From NCBI GenBank assembly GCA_031273445.1, contig JAISRV010000419.1:1-6238 (forward strand): a DNA stretch of 6,238 bases. Direction: 5' to 3'. This document shows, piece by piece, positions 1 through 6,049 of this stretch. Source of the stretch: Candidatus Adiutrix sp. (GTDB lineage Bacteria > Desulfobacterota > Desulfarculia > Adiutricales > Adiutricaceae). Below the pieces are notes generated by a model that had not been told where the DNA came from, ran no database searches, and was given only the letters and a program-made list of their open reading frames with translations. Position 1 is the stretch's first letter. Every line of letters begins with the position of its first letter. Both the position numbers and the translations under genes were made by a program.

Positions 1-60
1 GTTACGCCCCGCCATTTCAGAGGCTGACAGCCGCCTGAATGAAACGGATAGATAAAGAGA

Positions 61-89
61 TTGAAGCGGCCAGGCATAAATGCTATAAT
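61..89 (+). promoter_or_regulatory. Predicted sigma-70 promoter with extended -10
   Basis: A perfect TATAAT lies at 84-89 with TG at 81-82, one base upstream, which makes an extended -10. A -35-like TTGAAG (four of six consensus bases) sits at 61-66 with the ideal 17-base spacer. Transcription would start near 95-97 and leave a 5' leader of about 68 bases before the ATG at 164. A short dyad, TAATT-tac-AATTA (86-98), overlaps the -10 and the start point and could be an operator. Bases 1-60 hold no gene that I can support. Confidence 0.7.
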
Positions 90-163
90 TTACAATTACG
101 GTTGATCTTTATCAGAAACAAAACGGCTGCGGCCGCCAAGTTTCGACGGAGAGTACGCGCCCT

Positions 164-1645
164 ATGAATCCAGGCGGCGATTTGCTGATAAGCACCCTGG
201 CGGCCGCCAAGCGGAACCGCAAATTAAACGGCCAGTTTAATCTCGTTTTGGCCAGGTCGCGGCTCTCGACTTTGGTTAAGTCCGACGGCCAGACCTACAT
301 TGTCGTTATGGAGATCGAAGGCGCCAAGCAAAAATGCCTGGTCTGTTTCAGCAATCAAACCATAGCCGGCCGAACCCTGCGTTACTTTCTGTCGCTGGCG
401 GGCAACGAGGGACGCAAGGCCTATATAAAACCCATGCCGGCCTTAAGACTTTTCTTCTCCGCGGCCATAAACGGCCTGCCCATATACCTTAACCCCAAAA
501 GCCCCCCAGGCGAACAAGTATTTTTCAGCCCGGCCGCCGTCAAAGAATATCTTTTAGGCCCCTGGGCGCTGGATTATTACGGCCGGCAGGACAAAAGCGC
601 CTCAGGCGAAAAAGTTCTGTCCCGCACCCGGCAGGGCCGTAAAACGACGGCCCCTGAAACAGCCTTGACCCCGATCAGCGAGGTCGATTTTGACCGGCCT
701 TTGACCGCTGGTCAAATAGCGGAAATTTTCGGCATAAGCGAAAATCAGGCTGTTCGCAGCCTGACTGAGCTTGATGAAAAGGGCGTGATTGATCTGCAAA
801 GCGTTTCCATAACGCTGCCCATTAAGGGCACGAAAAGAGAGGCCCGATATTTCGAGCCCTATGTGGCTTTTCATCTCGGCTATCAGTTGCCCGGCCTCCG
901 GGGCGACGAATTTAGAAAATGGCATGCCGAAATGCTCTTTTCTTTCTGCATCGAACGCGCCAACGCTGAAACTGAAAACGCGGGCCTTAAAAACCAACTC
1001 GAAATGACCCACGACGCCTTGAGCGCCCTAGAAGCGGAGTCGTCGGAAAAAGAACGGGTCATCGAAGCGTTAAAAGCGGAAAACGCGCTTAAAGACGAGA
1101 CGATCAGGCGCCTTAATCAGGAACTGTCGAACAAAAATAAATATATCGCTGAATTAAACAACGATTTGAAAAATAGCGAAAGCTGGAATTGCCCGGAATC
1201 AGTCGAAGAAGCGACCCGGCTGGCTGAAGCCAAATTCAGCTCGCGGCTGATCATCCATGAGCGGGTCTACCAGGGCTTAAAAGATTTTAACCTTAATAAC
1301 GACCTCAGAGCCGTGCACGAAATCGTGAAAATGTTCACAGCCCTCGCCGGCTGCTTATATGACCTTAAATTCCGCCGGGACGGCTTTTCTGAAGAACAGT
1401 TCAGAGACGAAACGGGCCTGACGCTGTCAATGACCGAAAGCAAAGCCAGCAAAAAAGAAAAAGCTGTCGAAGATTCACGAACCTGCTTTTTTAACGGCCG
1501 GAAAATTCTGTTTTACCCCCACTTGAAAAAAAACGTGCTCGGCGTTCAAATACGCCTCTATTTCCAATTTCTGGATGACGAAAAGAAAATTATAGTCTGC
1601 CACGTCGGCAACCATCTGCCGAACGCCCGAACCAAATACCTCTAA
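164..1645 (+). CDS. RhuM-like winged-helix / coiled-coil protein with C-terminal beta-rich domain
   Basis: This 493-residue protein has no signal peptide, so it is probably cytoplasmic. Residues 1-135 are a mixed alpha/beta region that I do not recognise. Residues about 178-262 resemble the core of RhuM-family virulence/prophage proteins: a winged-helix segment (QIAEIFGISENQAVRSL), a DxxSV step at 210-214, then RYFEPYVAFHLGYQ and RGDEFRKWHAEML, the counterparts of RhuM's YYNLDxIIAVGYR and FRxWA blocks. Residues 262-340 are a charged heptad coiled coil. Residues 441-493 form a compact module with PHLK (452-455), a YFQF strand (466-469) and GNHLP (482-486), the kind of HLK/GxHLP pattern I associate with small RelE-like or nuclease-like folds, though I cannot assign one. 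The start is the ATG with GGAGAG ten bases upstream (148-153), directly behind the promoter at 61-89. It appears monocistronic. Family knowledge suggests a genomic-island or prophage factor with DNA-binding ability; any role in defence or toxicity is inference. Confidence 0.85.
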   Translation: MNPGGDLLISTLAAAKRNRKLNGQFNLVLARSRLSTLVKSDGQTYIVVMEIEGAKQKCLVCFSNQTIAGRTLRYFLSLAGNEGRKAYIKPMPALRLFFSAAINGLPIYLNPKSPPGEQVFFSPAAVKEYLLGPWALDYYGRQDKSASGEKVLSRTRQGRKTTAPETALTPISEVDFDRPLTAGQIAEIFGISENQAVRSLTELDEKGVIDLQSVSITLPIKGTKREARYFEPYVAFHLGYQLPGLRGDEFRKWHAEMLFSFCIERANAETENAGLKNQLEMTHDALSALEAESSEKERVIEALKAENALKDETIRRLNQELSNKNKYIAELNNDLKNSESWNCPESVEEATRLAEAKFSSRLIIHERVYQGLKDFNLNNDLRAVHEIVKMFTALAGCLYDLKFRRDGFSEEQFRDETGLTLSMTESKASKKEKAVEDSRTCFFNGRKILFYPHLKKNVLGVQIRLYFQFLDDEKKIIVCHVGNHLPNARTKYL

Positions 1646-1656
1646 CCATGGCGAAG

Positions 1657-1700
1657 CCCTGGATCCAGGATGCTCCTACATACTGGATCCAGGCGCCTGG
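1657..1700. repeat. Palindrome cluster / stem-loop after the RhuM-like gene
   Basis: Two identical copies of the self-complementary 10-mer CTGGATCCAG occur at 1659-1668 and 1683-1692, separated by 14 bases. With one flanking base pair they can form an 11-bp stem (CCTGGATCCAG with CTGGATCCAGG). The right copy overlaps a perfect 12-bp palindrome, CCAGGCGCCTGG, at 1689-1700. The cluster begins 11 bases after the stop at 1645. It could act as an RNA-stabilising or terminating hairpin for the upstream gene, but there is no T-tract, so intrinsic termination is doubtful. A dispersed palindromic repeat is the other reading. Confidence 0.6.
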
Positions 1701-1796
1701 TCGTCAGATGTTATGTCAATGCTTCTCAGAAACTTTAGTTTAGAAACTGATCGGATGGCTCCAAGCGATTCATACGATTTGAAGCGGCTTTGAACT

Positions 1797-2600
1797 ATGA
1801 AAAGATCTTATATGATGCGGTTAAAGGTGTTTTTGCGGCTGCCCGCGCTGACGGTCCTGATTATGTTTGGCGGCGCGGCCACGGGCTTGGCTGAGGAAAA
1901 GAGCAACAGCCTCGGCATGGAATTCGTGCTGATCCCGGCGGGTTCGTTCACTATGGGCGCGGACAAGAATTTTGAGAAGGCTAATGATTGGGAAACGCCG
2001 GCCCACCGAGTGACCATCAGCCAGCCTTTTTACCTGGGCAAATACGAAGCGACCCAGAGTCAGTGGGAGGCGGTGACGGGCTACAACCCCAGCTGGTTCA
2101 AGGGGCAGAACAACCCGGTAGAGCAGGTTTCATGGGAGGATGTACAGGTCTTCATTGAGAAATTGAACCAGAAGGAGGGAGGGAATAAATATCGCCTGCC
2201 GACGGAGGCGGAGTGGGAATACGCGGCCCGGGCGGGGACGACGAACATATATTCGTTTGGGGACGACGCCGAGGCCTTGGGGCGTTATGCCTGGTATGGC
2301 GAAGACGCGTATTCAGGTTCGACCCATCCGGTGGGTCAGAAAGAGCCCAACCCCTGGGGTTTGTATGATATGCACGGGAATGTTTGGGAGTGGGTGCAGG
2401 ACTGGTATGGCGAGAATTATTATGCAGGCAGTCCGGCGACGGATCCGCAGGGTCCGCCCTCAGGCTCGTCCCGGGTTGATCGTGGCGGCGGTTTTAGCAA
2501 CGACGCCGGGTCCTGCCGGTCGGCGATCCGGCTCGGCGTCACGCCGGTCGGCCGGATCCGCAACCTTGGTTTCCGCTTGGCTTTCTCCCCAGATCAGTAG
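1797..2600 (+). CDS. Secreted FGE-sulfatase/SUMF1-fold protein, probable DGR variable protein
   Basis: A 267-residue protein. Residues 1-32 are a signal peptide: basic n-region, hydrophobic LPALTVLIMFGG core, likely cleavage after GLA-32. Residues 38-264 are one FGE-sulfatase domain with its landmarks in order: GMEFVLIPAGSFTMGA (40-55), PFYLGKYEATQSQWE (77-91), NPVEQVSWEDV (106-116), YRLPTEAEWEYAARAG (132-147), NPWGLYDMHGNVWEWV (185-200) and LGFRLA (257-262). True formylglycine-generating enzymes use a paired cysteine site near the C-terminus. Here the only cysteine in that stretch is C240, in the position of the structural NCRxA block, so catalysis is unlikely and a binding scaffold is more plausible. 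The C-terminal pattern RGG...CRSAxR...TPxxRxxNLGFRLA is typical of C-type-lectin-fold DGR targets, and its variable codons all end in C (see 2478-2564). The start at 1797 has only a weak upstream RBS; ATGs at 1812 and 1815 are alternatives that keep the signal peptide. It stands alone on its strand. Confidence 0.92.
   Translation: MKRSYMMRLKVFLRLPALTVLIMFGGAATGLAEEKSNSLGMEFVLIPAGSFTMGADKNFEKANDWETPAHRVTISQPFYLGKYEATQSQWEAVTGYNPSWFKGQNNPVEQVSWEDVQVFIEKLNQKEGGNKYRLPTEAEWEYAARAGTTNIYSFGDDAEALGRYAWYGEDAYSGSTHPVGQKEPNPWGLYDMHGNVWEWVQDWYGENYYAGSPATDPQGPPSGSSRVDRGGGFSNDAGSCRSAIRLGVTPVGRIRNLGFRLAFSPDQ
2478..2564 (+). other. Candidate DGR variable region (VR) in the FGE-fold gene
   Basis: This covers residues 228-256 of the FGE-fold protein. 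Codons at positions where the family usually has Asn (residues 234, 235, 236, 239, 244, 246, 247, 248, 251, 252, 254, 255, 256) read AGC, AAC, GAC, TCC, ATC, CTC, GGC, GTC, GTC, GGC, ATC, CGC and AAC. All 13 are NNC, as adenine-specific mutagenesis of AAC template codons would give. The codons between them (GCC, GGG, TGC, CGG, TCG, GCG, CGG, ACG, CCG, CGG) are almost free of adenine. This is the expected mark of mutagenic retrohoming, in which only template adenines are randomised. The template repeat and reverse transcriptase are not in this window, so the call rests on codon pattern and fold. Ordinary FGE-fold relatives with Asn-rich ends and C-rich third positions are the alternative. Confidence 0.6.
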
Positions 2601-2734
2601 GAATAAAAGTTAAGGAAGAAGGCTTGGCGAGACGTAGCGGACGGGCGCGCAGCGGAGCGGAGCGACCGGAAGCGCAGGGTTATGAAGTTCGAAGCCCTGG
2701 ACTTTCTGGCCGGGGTCTTTGTGAGCGACCCGCG
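2601..2734. other. Intergenic gap between convergent genes with AGCGG-type repeats
   Basis: This gap separates the FGE-fold gene from the convergent radical SAM gene. It has an A-rich stretch (2601-2620), then a purine-rich segment with AGCG-centred units at 2636, 2651, 2656, 2661 and 2671; the three from 2651 to 2665 are in tandem (AGCGG, AGCGG, AGCGA). An ATG at 2682 opens a 23-codon frame (MKFEALDFLAGVFVSDP...) that runs to a TGA at 2751-2753, inside the end of the radical SAM gene. It has no clear RBS. I cannot tell whether it is a truncated gene start or chance. No convincing intrinsic terminator is seen for either gene. Confidence 0.4.
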
Positions 2735-4603
2735 TCAGCCGCCGGGAGCCTGACGGCAGAGTTCGTATACCGGCCGCCAGTATTTTTTCCCGCCTTCAGA
2801 GAGGCCGGCTGAATCGGAACCCAGAACCCGCACGGGCAGCCCGGGGAACAATGAGCCGGCTTGAGCCCGCCAGTTTTCAGTCTGGCCGTCCGGGGCCGCG
2901 ATTATAAGCCCATCCGCCGTCGGCCCGTCAAAATCGCCCCCCGCCAGGATGCGCCCGAAACGGGTGATGTTGACGGCCCGGGCGGCCACATCCAGCAACC
3001 TCAAATCGACCTGGAGACCCCGATAGTGTTTAAGGGCGGCCAGCCAGCGCAACTGCCGCTCCGGCCCCAGGGCTAAAAAGCGGCCCGAACGCCCTTCCAG
3101 CCAGTCGGCCGCTCTCCGCTCCCATTGCCTGGCCGCCGCCGCCTCCTCTTCCGACAGATGAAAATCATTGAGCCAGGCTTGCCCTTTGGTCCGGGCCAAC
3201 TGTTTCAATTCCTTCAGTCGCTCCCAGAAGCGGGCCGGCGCCGCCAGCCGGGAAAAGCATCGCGGCAGATTTTGGTGGCTGCGGATAATATCGTCATAGC
3301 CCAGCCGCCCTTCTTCCCGTAGCTGTCTGAACAGGTCGGAGCCGGTGTAAGGCTGAAAAGCGAACGGCTGAATAGAGGGGAAATGCCCCTCTTTCAACAT
3401 ATTCAAAGTGGCCTGGAAATCCCGTTCATCTTCCGAAGGCGTGCCCAGGATGATGAAGGCCAGCCAGGGGAAGTCATAGTTATGAAACAGCCGGTCCAGC
3501 CGTTTGATCTGAGGCACGGTGATGCCTTTGCCGAGGGCCTTCAACACCTTTTGAGACCCGGATTCCACCCCCACCCAGATTTCCTGACAGCCGGCCTGGA
3601 GCAGGGTTTCAATGATTTCTTCGTCCTGAAGATTGTCGACCCGGCCGTAGCAGCGGAACTTATAATCATCCTTCAGCTCTTTTAAACGACGGCAAAAGTC
3701 GAACACCCGTTCCGGCCGGGCCAGAAAATCGTCGTCAAAGATGGAAAAATGTTGAAAATCATAGCCGTACTTTTTTCTTAAATCGGCCGCTTCCTCAATG
3801 ACCCGGCCGATGGAGCGGTAACGCGTCGGCCCGGGCCAGATGGTTTTGGCCCCGCAGAAGCGACAGGCTTTAAGGCAGCCCCGGGAGGTGGTCAGCCCGT
3901 TTAGCTGAACATCCTTAACTATTCGGCCGCGCTCATAATCAAGCCAGTAATAATCCGGCGAAGCCGGAGGCAGCGCGTCGAGGTCGGCCAGCGGCGGACG
4001 CGCGGCGGTGGGGACGAATTTACGGCCGTCATGCCGATAAAGGCCGGCTATGGCTTCAGTCGCCCGGCCGGGGGCCAGCCTTCGCCAGCCATTGTCCCGA
4101 AGGGCCTGAACCAGTTCCAGCAAGACGGCTTCGCCCTCGCCGGCCAAGAGATAGTCGACGGCCGGGCAGTCGTCGAAAATGTCGGGGGCGCCCGAAGGGG
4201 TCGGCCCGCCGACGGCCGTCAGAGGCCGCAGCCCTTCGGCCTTGAGGGCCGAGGCCAGACGCTTGATGCCGCCCACCGCCAAATCGTGGCAGGAAAAGCC
4301 GACCAGCTTCGGGTCGGTCAGCTCAATGAAAGCCAGCGTCTGCGCCCAGACGGGATTGTCGCCGTCCTCGGCATAGTAGTAGTCGTCCGCCCGCCGTCGG
4401 CCGTAGCCGGACCAACTGTGAGCGGCGGACTGATAGTCGGGGTAGTAGTTGGCGTTCAGAACCGTTACGGCGAAACCGTGCGCCCGCAAAAAGGCGGCCA
4501 GGCTGAAAAGGCCGATGGGAGCGAAGTTGGGCCCAAGGCCGTAAAACAGGCCCGAAGGCGGGTTGATCAGAAGGACATCCGCTTTATCCGGTTTGGGAGT
4601 CAT
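2735..4603 (-). CDS. B12-binding-domain radical SAM protein
   Basis: Numbered from the ATG at 4603, the protein has 622 residues. An N-terminal cobalamin-binding-type Rossmann domain (about 8-175) starts with DVLLINPPSGLFYG and PIGLFSLAAFLRAHGF and ends with the usual AGEGE block (154-158). The family's B12-free variant is likely, as no DxHxxG cobalt-ligand motif is seen. The radical SAM core (about 235-450) has GCLKACRFC with cluster cysteines C243, C247 and C250, then FSIFDDDF and WVGVESGSQKVLKALGKG, which fit the SAM-binding and barrel motifs of this superfamily. Residues 455-622 are an extra C-terminal part containing a Rossmann-like stretch (FLALGPERQLRWLAAL, then GLIIAAPDG) that I cannot assign. 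The reaction is unknown; relatives perform methylations, ring contractions or cyclisations. The TTG at 4624 would add seven residues; neither start has a strong RBS, and I prefer the ATG. The gene converges on the FGE-fold gene and diverges from the MetH-activation-like gene. Confidence 0.93.
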   Translation of the reverse strand: MTPKPDKADVLLINPPSGLFYGLGPNFAPIGLFSLAAFLRAHGFAVTVLNANYYPDYQSAAHSWSGYGRRRADDYYYAEDGDNPVWAQTLAFIELTDPKLVGFSCHDLAVGGIKRLASALKAEGLRPLTAVGGPTPSGAPDIFDDCPAVDYLLAGEGEAVLLELVQALRDNGWRRLAPGRATEAIAGLYRHDGRKFVPTAARPPLADLDALPPASPDYYWLDYERGRIVKDVQLNGLTTSRGCLKACRFCGAKTIWPGPTRYRSIGRVIEEAADLRKKYGYDFQHFSIFDDDFLARPERVFDFCRRLKELKDDYKFRCYGRVDNLQDEEIIETLLQAGCQEIWVGVESGSQKVLKALGKGITVPQIKRLDRLFHNYDFPWLAFIILGTPSEDERDFQATLNMLKEGHFPSIQPFAFQPYTGSDLFRQLREEGRLGYDDIIRSHQNLPRCFSRLAAPARFWERLKELKQLARTKGQAWLNDFHLSEEEAAAARQWERRAADWLEGRSGRFLALGPERQLRWLAALKHYRGLQVDLRLLDVAARAVNITRFGRILAGGDFDGPTADGLIIAAPDGQTENWRAQAGSLFPGLPVRVLGSDSAGLSEGGKKYWRPVYELCRQAPGG

Positions 4604-4889
4604 GTGAACCAGCCGGCTCGACAATTACATGCCGTATGAATTTTTACGCCTTTTCGAGCTTGAAGCGAGTCGTTTTCGGCTTTATCGACATTCAGCGATG
4701 ACGCCGCCTCACGAATTATTTCAACATAATCAGAGCGGCTTGGCAAGAGTTTCCTAACTGTTTTCGCCTAATGGAAGCTAAGCAGCATCACGCGCAAGAG
4801 GCAGTCGACCGCCAGCTTGGGAAAAGGGGGTTCATCCGGTTAAAGGAAGTGGCCGCCTCGTTTTTGCAACGGTCGTCTTAGGTCGGCGC

Positions 4890-5004
4890 GGGCGGTTTCC
4901 AGTTCGGCGCCGGGCGGAATAGAAATACGCGGCCCGGGCGAGGACGACGAGCGTTTATTCGTTTGGGGACGAGGCCGTGGCTTTGGGCGTTATGCGTGGT
5001 ATGC
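4890..5004 (+). pseudogene. Decayed FGE-sulfatase-domain gene fragment, paralogue of 1797-2600
   Basis: Bases 4924-5004 align with 2218-2298 of the intact FGE-fold gene at roughly 89% identity by eye (eight mismatches and one 1-base deletion in about 80 positions). The frame reads YAARARTTSVYSFGDEAVALG, matching residues 142-162 of the intact protein. The Trp codon of EAEWEY is TAG at 4920-4922, and a missing G near 4988 shifts the frame just before RYAWY. Upstream, 4890-4923 keeps weaker similarity (GRF.....AE*KY, compared with the RLPTEAEWEY block). Similarity stops abruptly after TGGTATG at 5004, so the N- and C-terminal parts, including any variable region, are gone. It cannot encode an FGE domain. 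It also creates a false upstream extension (ATG at 4963) of the next gene. Confidence 0.8.
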
Positions 5005-5045
5005 TGTGAGATAATAAACCCGTGCCTATGGGCGGAGGGATTTTT

Positions 5046-5053
5046 AAAGGAAG
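5046..5053 (+). promoter_or_regulatory. Ribosome binding site setting the start at 5059
   Basis: AAAGGAAG lies five bases before the ATG at 5059. It decides the start of the MetH-activation-like gene against the in-frame ATG at 4963, whose extra 32 codons are read out of frame from the FGE remnant. Confidence 0.8.
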
Positions 5054-5058
5054 TGATT

Positions 5059-5718
5059 ATGAAGCCGTCCACCTTTGTCTTTGATGAAATCAAGTTTAAC
5101 CGCCCTATAGAAAACCTGCTCACGCCGGCGCCCTCTCCCTCGAAAAAACTAACGCCGATCACTGACGATCTTTTAGGCGAGGCCCGCGACATAGCCCGGC
5201 CCAAAGCCGCCGTCAAATGCTGTCAGGTGGAAATTATGACCCTTGAGGCGGTCAAGCTGGACGAGGTGGTTTTCCATAGCGAACTGCTGGTCAGCAACTT
5301 GACTGGGCTGAAACAGGCTTTCGCCTATATCGCCACGGAAGGGACGGAACTGGCGGCCTGGGCCGACTCGCTGAGCGACGCCAAGAAAATATTGGCCCAG
5401 GCCATCCGTTATGCGGCCATGAAACAGGCTGAAAGCCTGGTGGAAGAATATTTGCTGGATATTCGCCAATTGCCGAAAATTGCGGCGATGTGTCCCGGCC
5501 CACTGGAACAATGGCCGATTCAGGAACAAGCCCACCTGTTCAAGCTGATGGCGCCCTTGCCTGAACAATTAGGGCTGGTGTTATCGCCCAAGTTCTGGAT
5601 GGAGCCTGACTACTCCGCTTCAGGGATATTTTTTCAGACGGCCACTGATTATCACAATTGCCGCTTGTGCCTTATGGAACCTTGCCCGTTCAGGCGCTAT
5701 CCGGGGCCGCAAACCTGA
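5059..5718 (+). CDS. MetH activation-domain-like protein (B12 reactivation), C-terminal Cys motif
   Basis: A soluble 219-residue protein that resembles the stand-alone methionine synthase activation domain (Met_synt_B12 family). In MetH this domain binds SAM and reactivates oxidised cob(II)alamin by reductive methylation. Helical region 82-137 matches the family's N-terminal half. Then MCPGPLEQWPIQEQAHLFKL (144-163) and LGLVLSPKFWMEPDYSASGI (171-190) align with the MetH blocks RPAPGYPACPDHTEK and GMKLTESFAMWPGASVSGW. The MetH arginine before the PG turn, which contacts SAM, is not conserved, so SAM binding may differ. Unlike MetH, the end carries a C-x2-C-x4-C cluster (C201, C204, C209: NCRLCLMEPCPFRR), known from stand-alone homologues in anaerobes and possibly an Fe-S or metal site. 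Such proteins serve split MetH enzymes or corrinoid methyltransferases; the partner is not in the window. The start is fixed by AAAGGAAG at 5046-5053. Family identity is fairly sure; the exact substrate is not. Confidence 0.88.
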   Translation: MKPSTFVFDEIKFNRPIENLLTPAPSPSKKLTPITDDLLGEARDIARPKAAVKCCQVEIMTLEAVKLDEVVFHSELLVSNLTGLKQAFAYIATEGTELAAWADSLSDAKKILAQAIRYAAMKQAESLVEEYLLDIRQLPKIAAMCPGPLEQWPIQEQAHLFKLMAPLPEQLGLVLSPKFWMEPDYSASGIFFQTATDYHNCRLCLMEPCPFRRYPGPQT

Positions 5719-5753
5719 CGGGTCACAGGCTAAACGGCCTCTGACGGATAGAG

Positions 5754-5773
5754 TAAATTTTAGACAAAATTTA
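5754..5773. repeat. Perfect AT-rich inverted repeat (8-bp stem, 4-base loop)
   Basis: TAAATTTTagacAAAATTTA forms a perfect 8-bp stem with an AGAC loop, 36 bases after the stop at 5718. It may be an operator for a regulator of the downstream region or a weak 3' hairpin. There is no G/C stem or following T-run, so it is not a standard intrinsic terminator. Confidence 0.5.
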
Positions 5774-5792
5774 GGGTTCTCGTGGTATTTAG

Positions 5793-5924
5793 AAACAAAA
5801 TCCTTACGAAAAGCGGAAAAAATTCGATCAATTTGTGCTTGACAATGGCGGCAGAGACACCCCGCTCGGCAGGGCTCTTATTGACGCCGAATATGAAGAA
5901 CTATCATCCGGAAAGCCTGAATAA
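5793..5924 (+). pseudogene. Possible gene remnant with protein-like frame, no start codon
   Basis: The frame is open from just after a TAG (5790-5792) to TAA (5922-5924) and ends KFDQFVLDNGGRDTPLGRAL, then IDAEYEELSSGKPE. It looks like a genuine soluble C-terminus. There is no ATG and no usable start in frame before the protein-like part. A GTG at 5782 opens a different frame that passes A-AAA-AAT at 5817-5823; a -1 slip or a 1-base deletion there would join it to this frame. I recognise no family. A broken small gene is the best guess; chance is possible. Beyond it, 5925-6049 shows nothing I can assign. Confidence 0.25.
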
Positions 5925-6049
5925 ATTTTGCCGGAAAGCGATAACCCGCCGCTCAGTTCCACGGTCGATACAAAACCGGCTAGTGTCCTGTTACGTCATT
6001 TTTATTGCGCCATTTTCAAGACTACTATAAAGCTCTTGCCCAGGCCCCC

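Larger units (their letters stand above)
4840..5055 (+). repeat. 12-bp direct repeat TTAAAGGAAGTG flanking the FGE remnant
   Basis: TTAAAGGAAGTG occurs exactly at 4840-4851 and again at 5044-5055, 204 bases apart. The right copy includes the Shine-Dalgarno sequence of the MetH-activation-like gene. Between them lies the decayed FGE-domain fragment. The pair may be the footprint of an insertion or a duplicated RBS region; because the core is an SD-like purine run, coincidence is possible. Confidence 0.5.
4604..5058. other. Intergenic region between the radical SAM and MetH-activation-like genes
   Basis: About 450 bases without an intact recognised gene. The right part holds an FGE-domain remnant (4890-5004). 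A 36-codon frame, ATG at 4771 to TAG at 4879-4881 (MEAKQHHAQEAVDRQLGKRG...), is open but has no Shine-Dalgarno sequence and no family I recognise. No B12-box riboswitch, tRNA or clear promoter was found for either flanking gene. Confidence 0.5.

Noticed and set aside
129..211. Repeated GCGGCCGCCAAG at 129-140 and 200-211
   Set aside because: It is a short GC-rich word in a GC-rich genome; one copy lies in the leader and the other in coding sequence, with no shared context.
2735..2760. Search for a template repeat or a reverse transcriptase near the candidate variable region
   Set aside because: No second copy of the segment at 2470-2590 with AAC codons and no reverse transcriptase motif (such as a YxDD box) were found in any long frame.
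4031..4639. 202-codon plus-strand frame
   Set aside because: It is a shadow opposite the radical SAM gene, caused by high GC, with no domain pattern.
4963..5058. N-terminal extension of the 5059 gene with a hydrophobic WLWALCVVCC stretch that could pass for a signal peptide
   Set aside because: It is an out-of-frame reading of the FGE remnant; a strong RBS precedes the ATG at 5059 and the family does not have such a leader.
4878..5216. 112-codon minus-strand frame
   Set aside because: It is antisense to the FGE remnant and to the start of the MetH-activation-like gene, and has low-complexity Arg/Pro-rich content.
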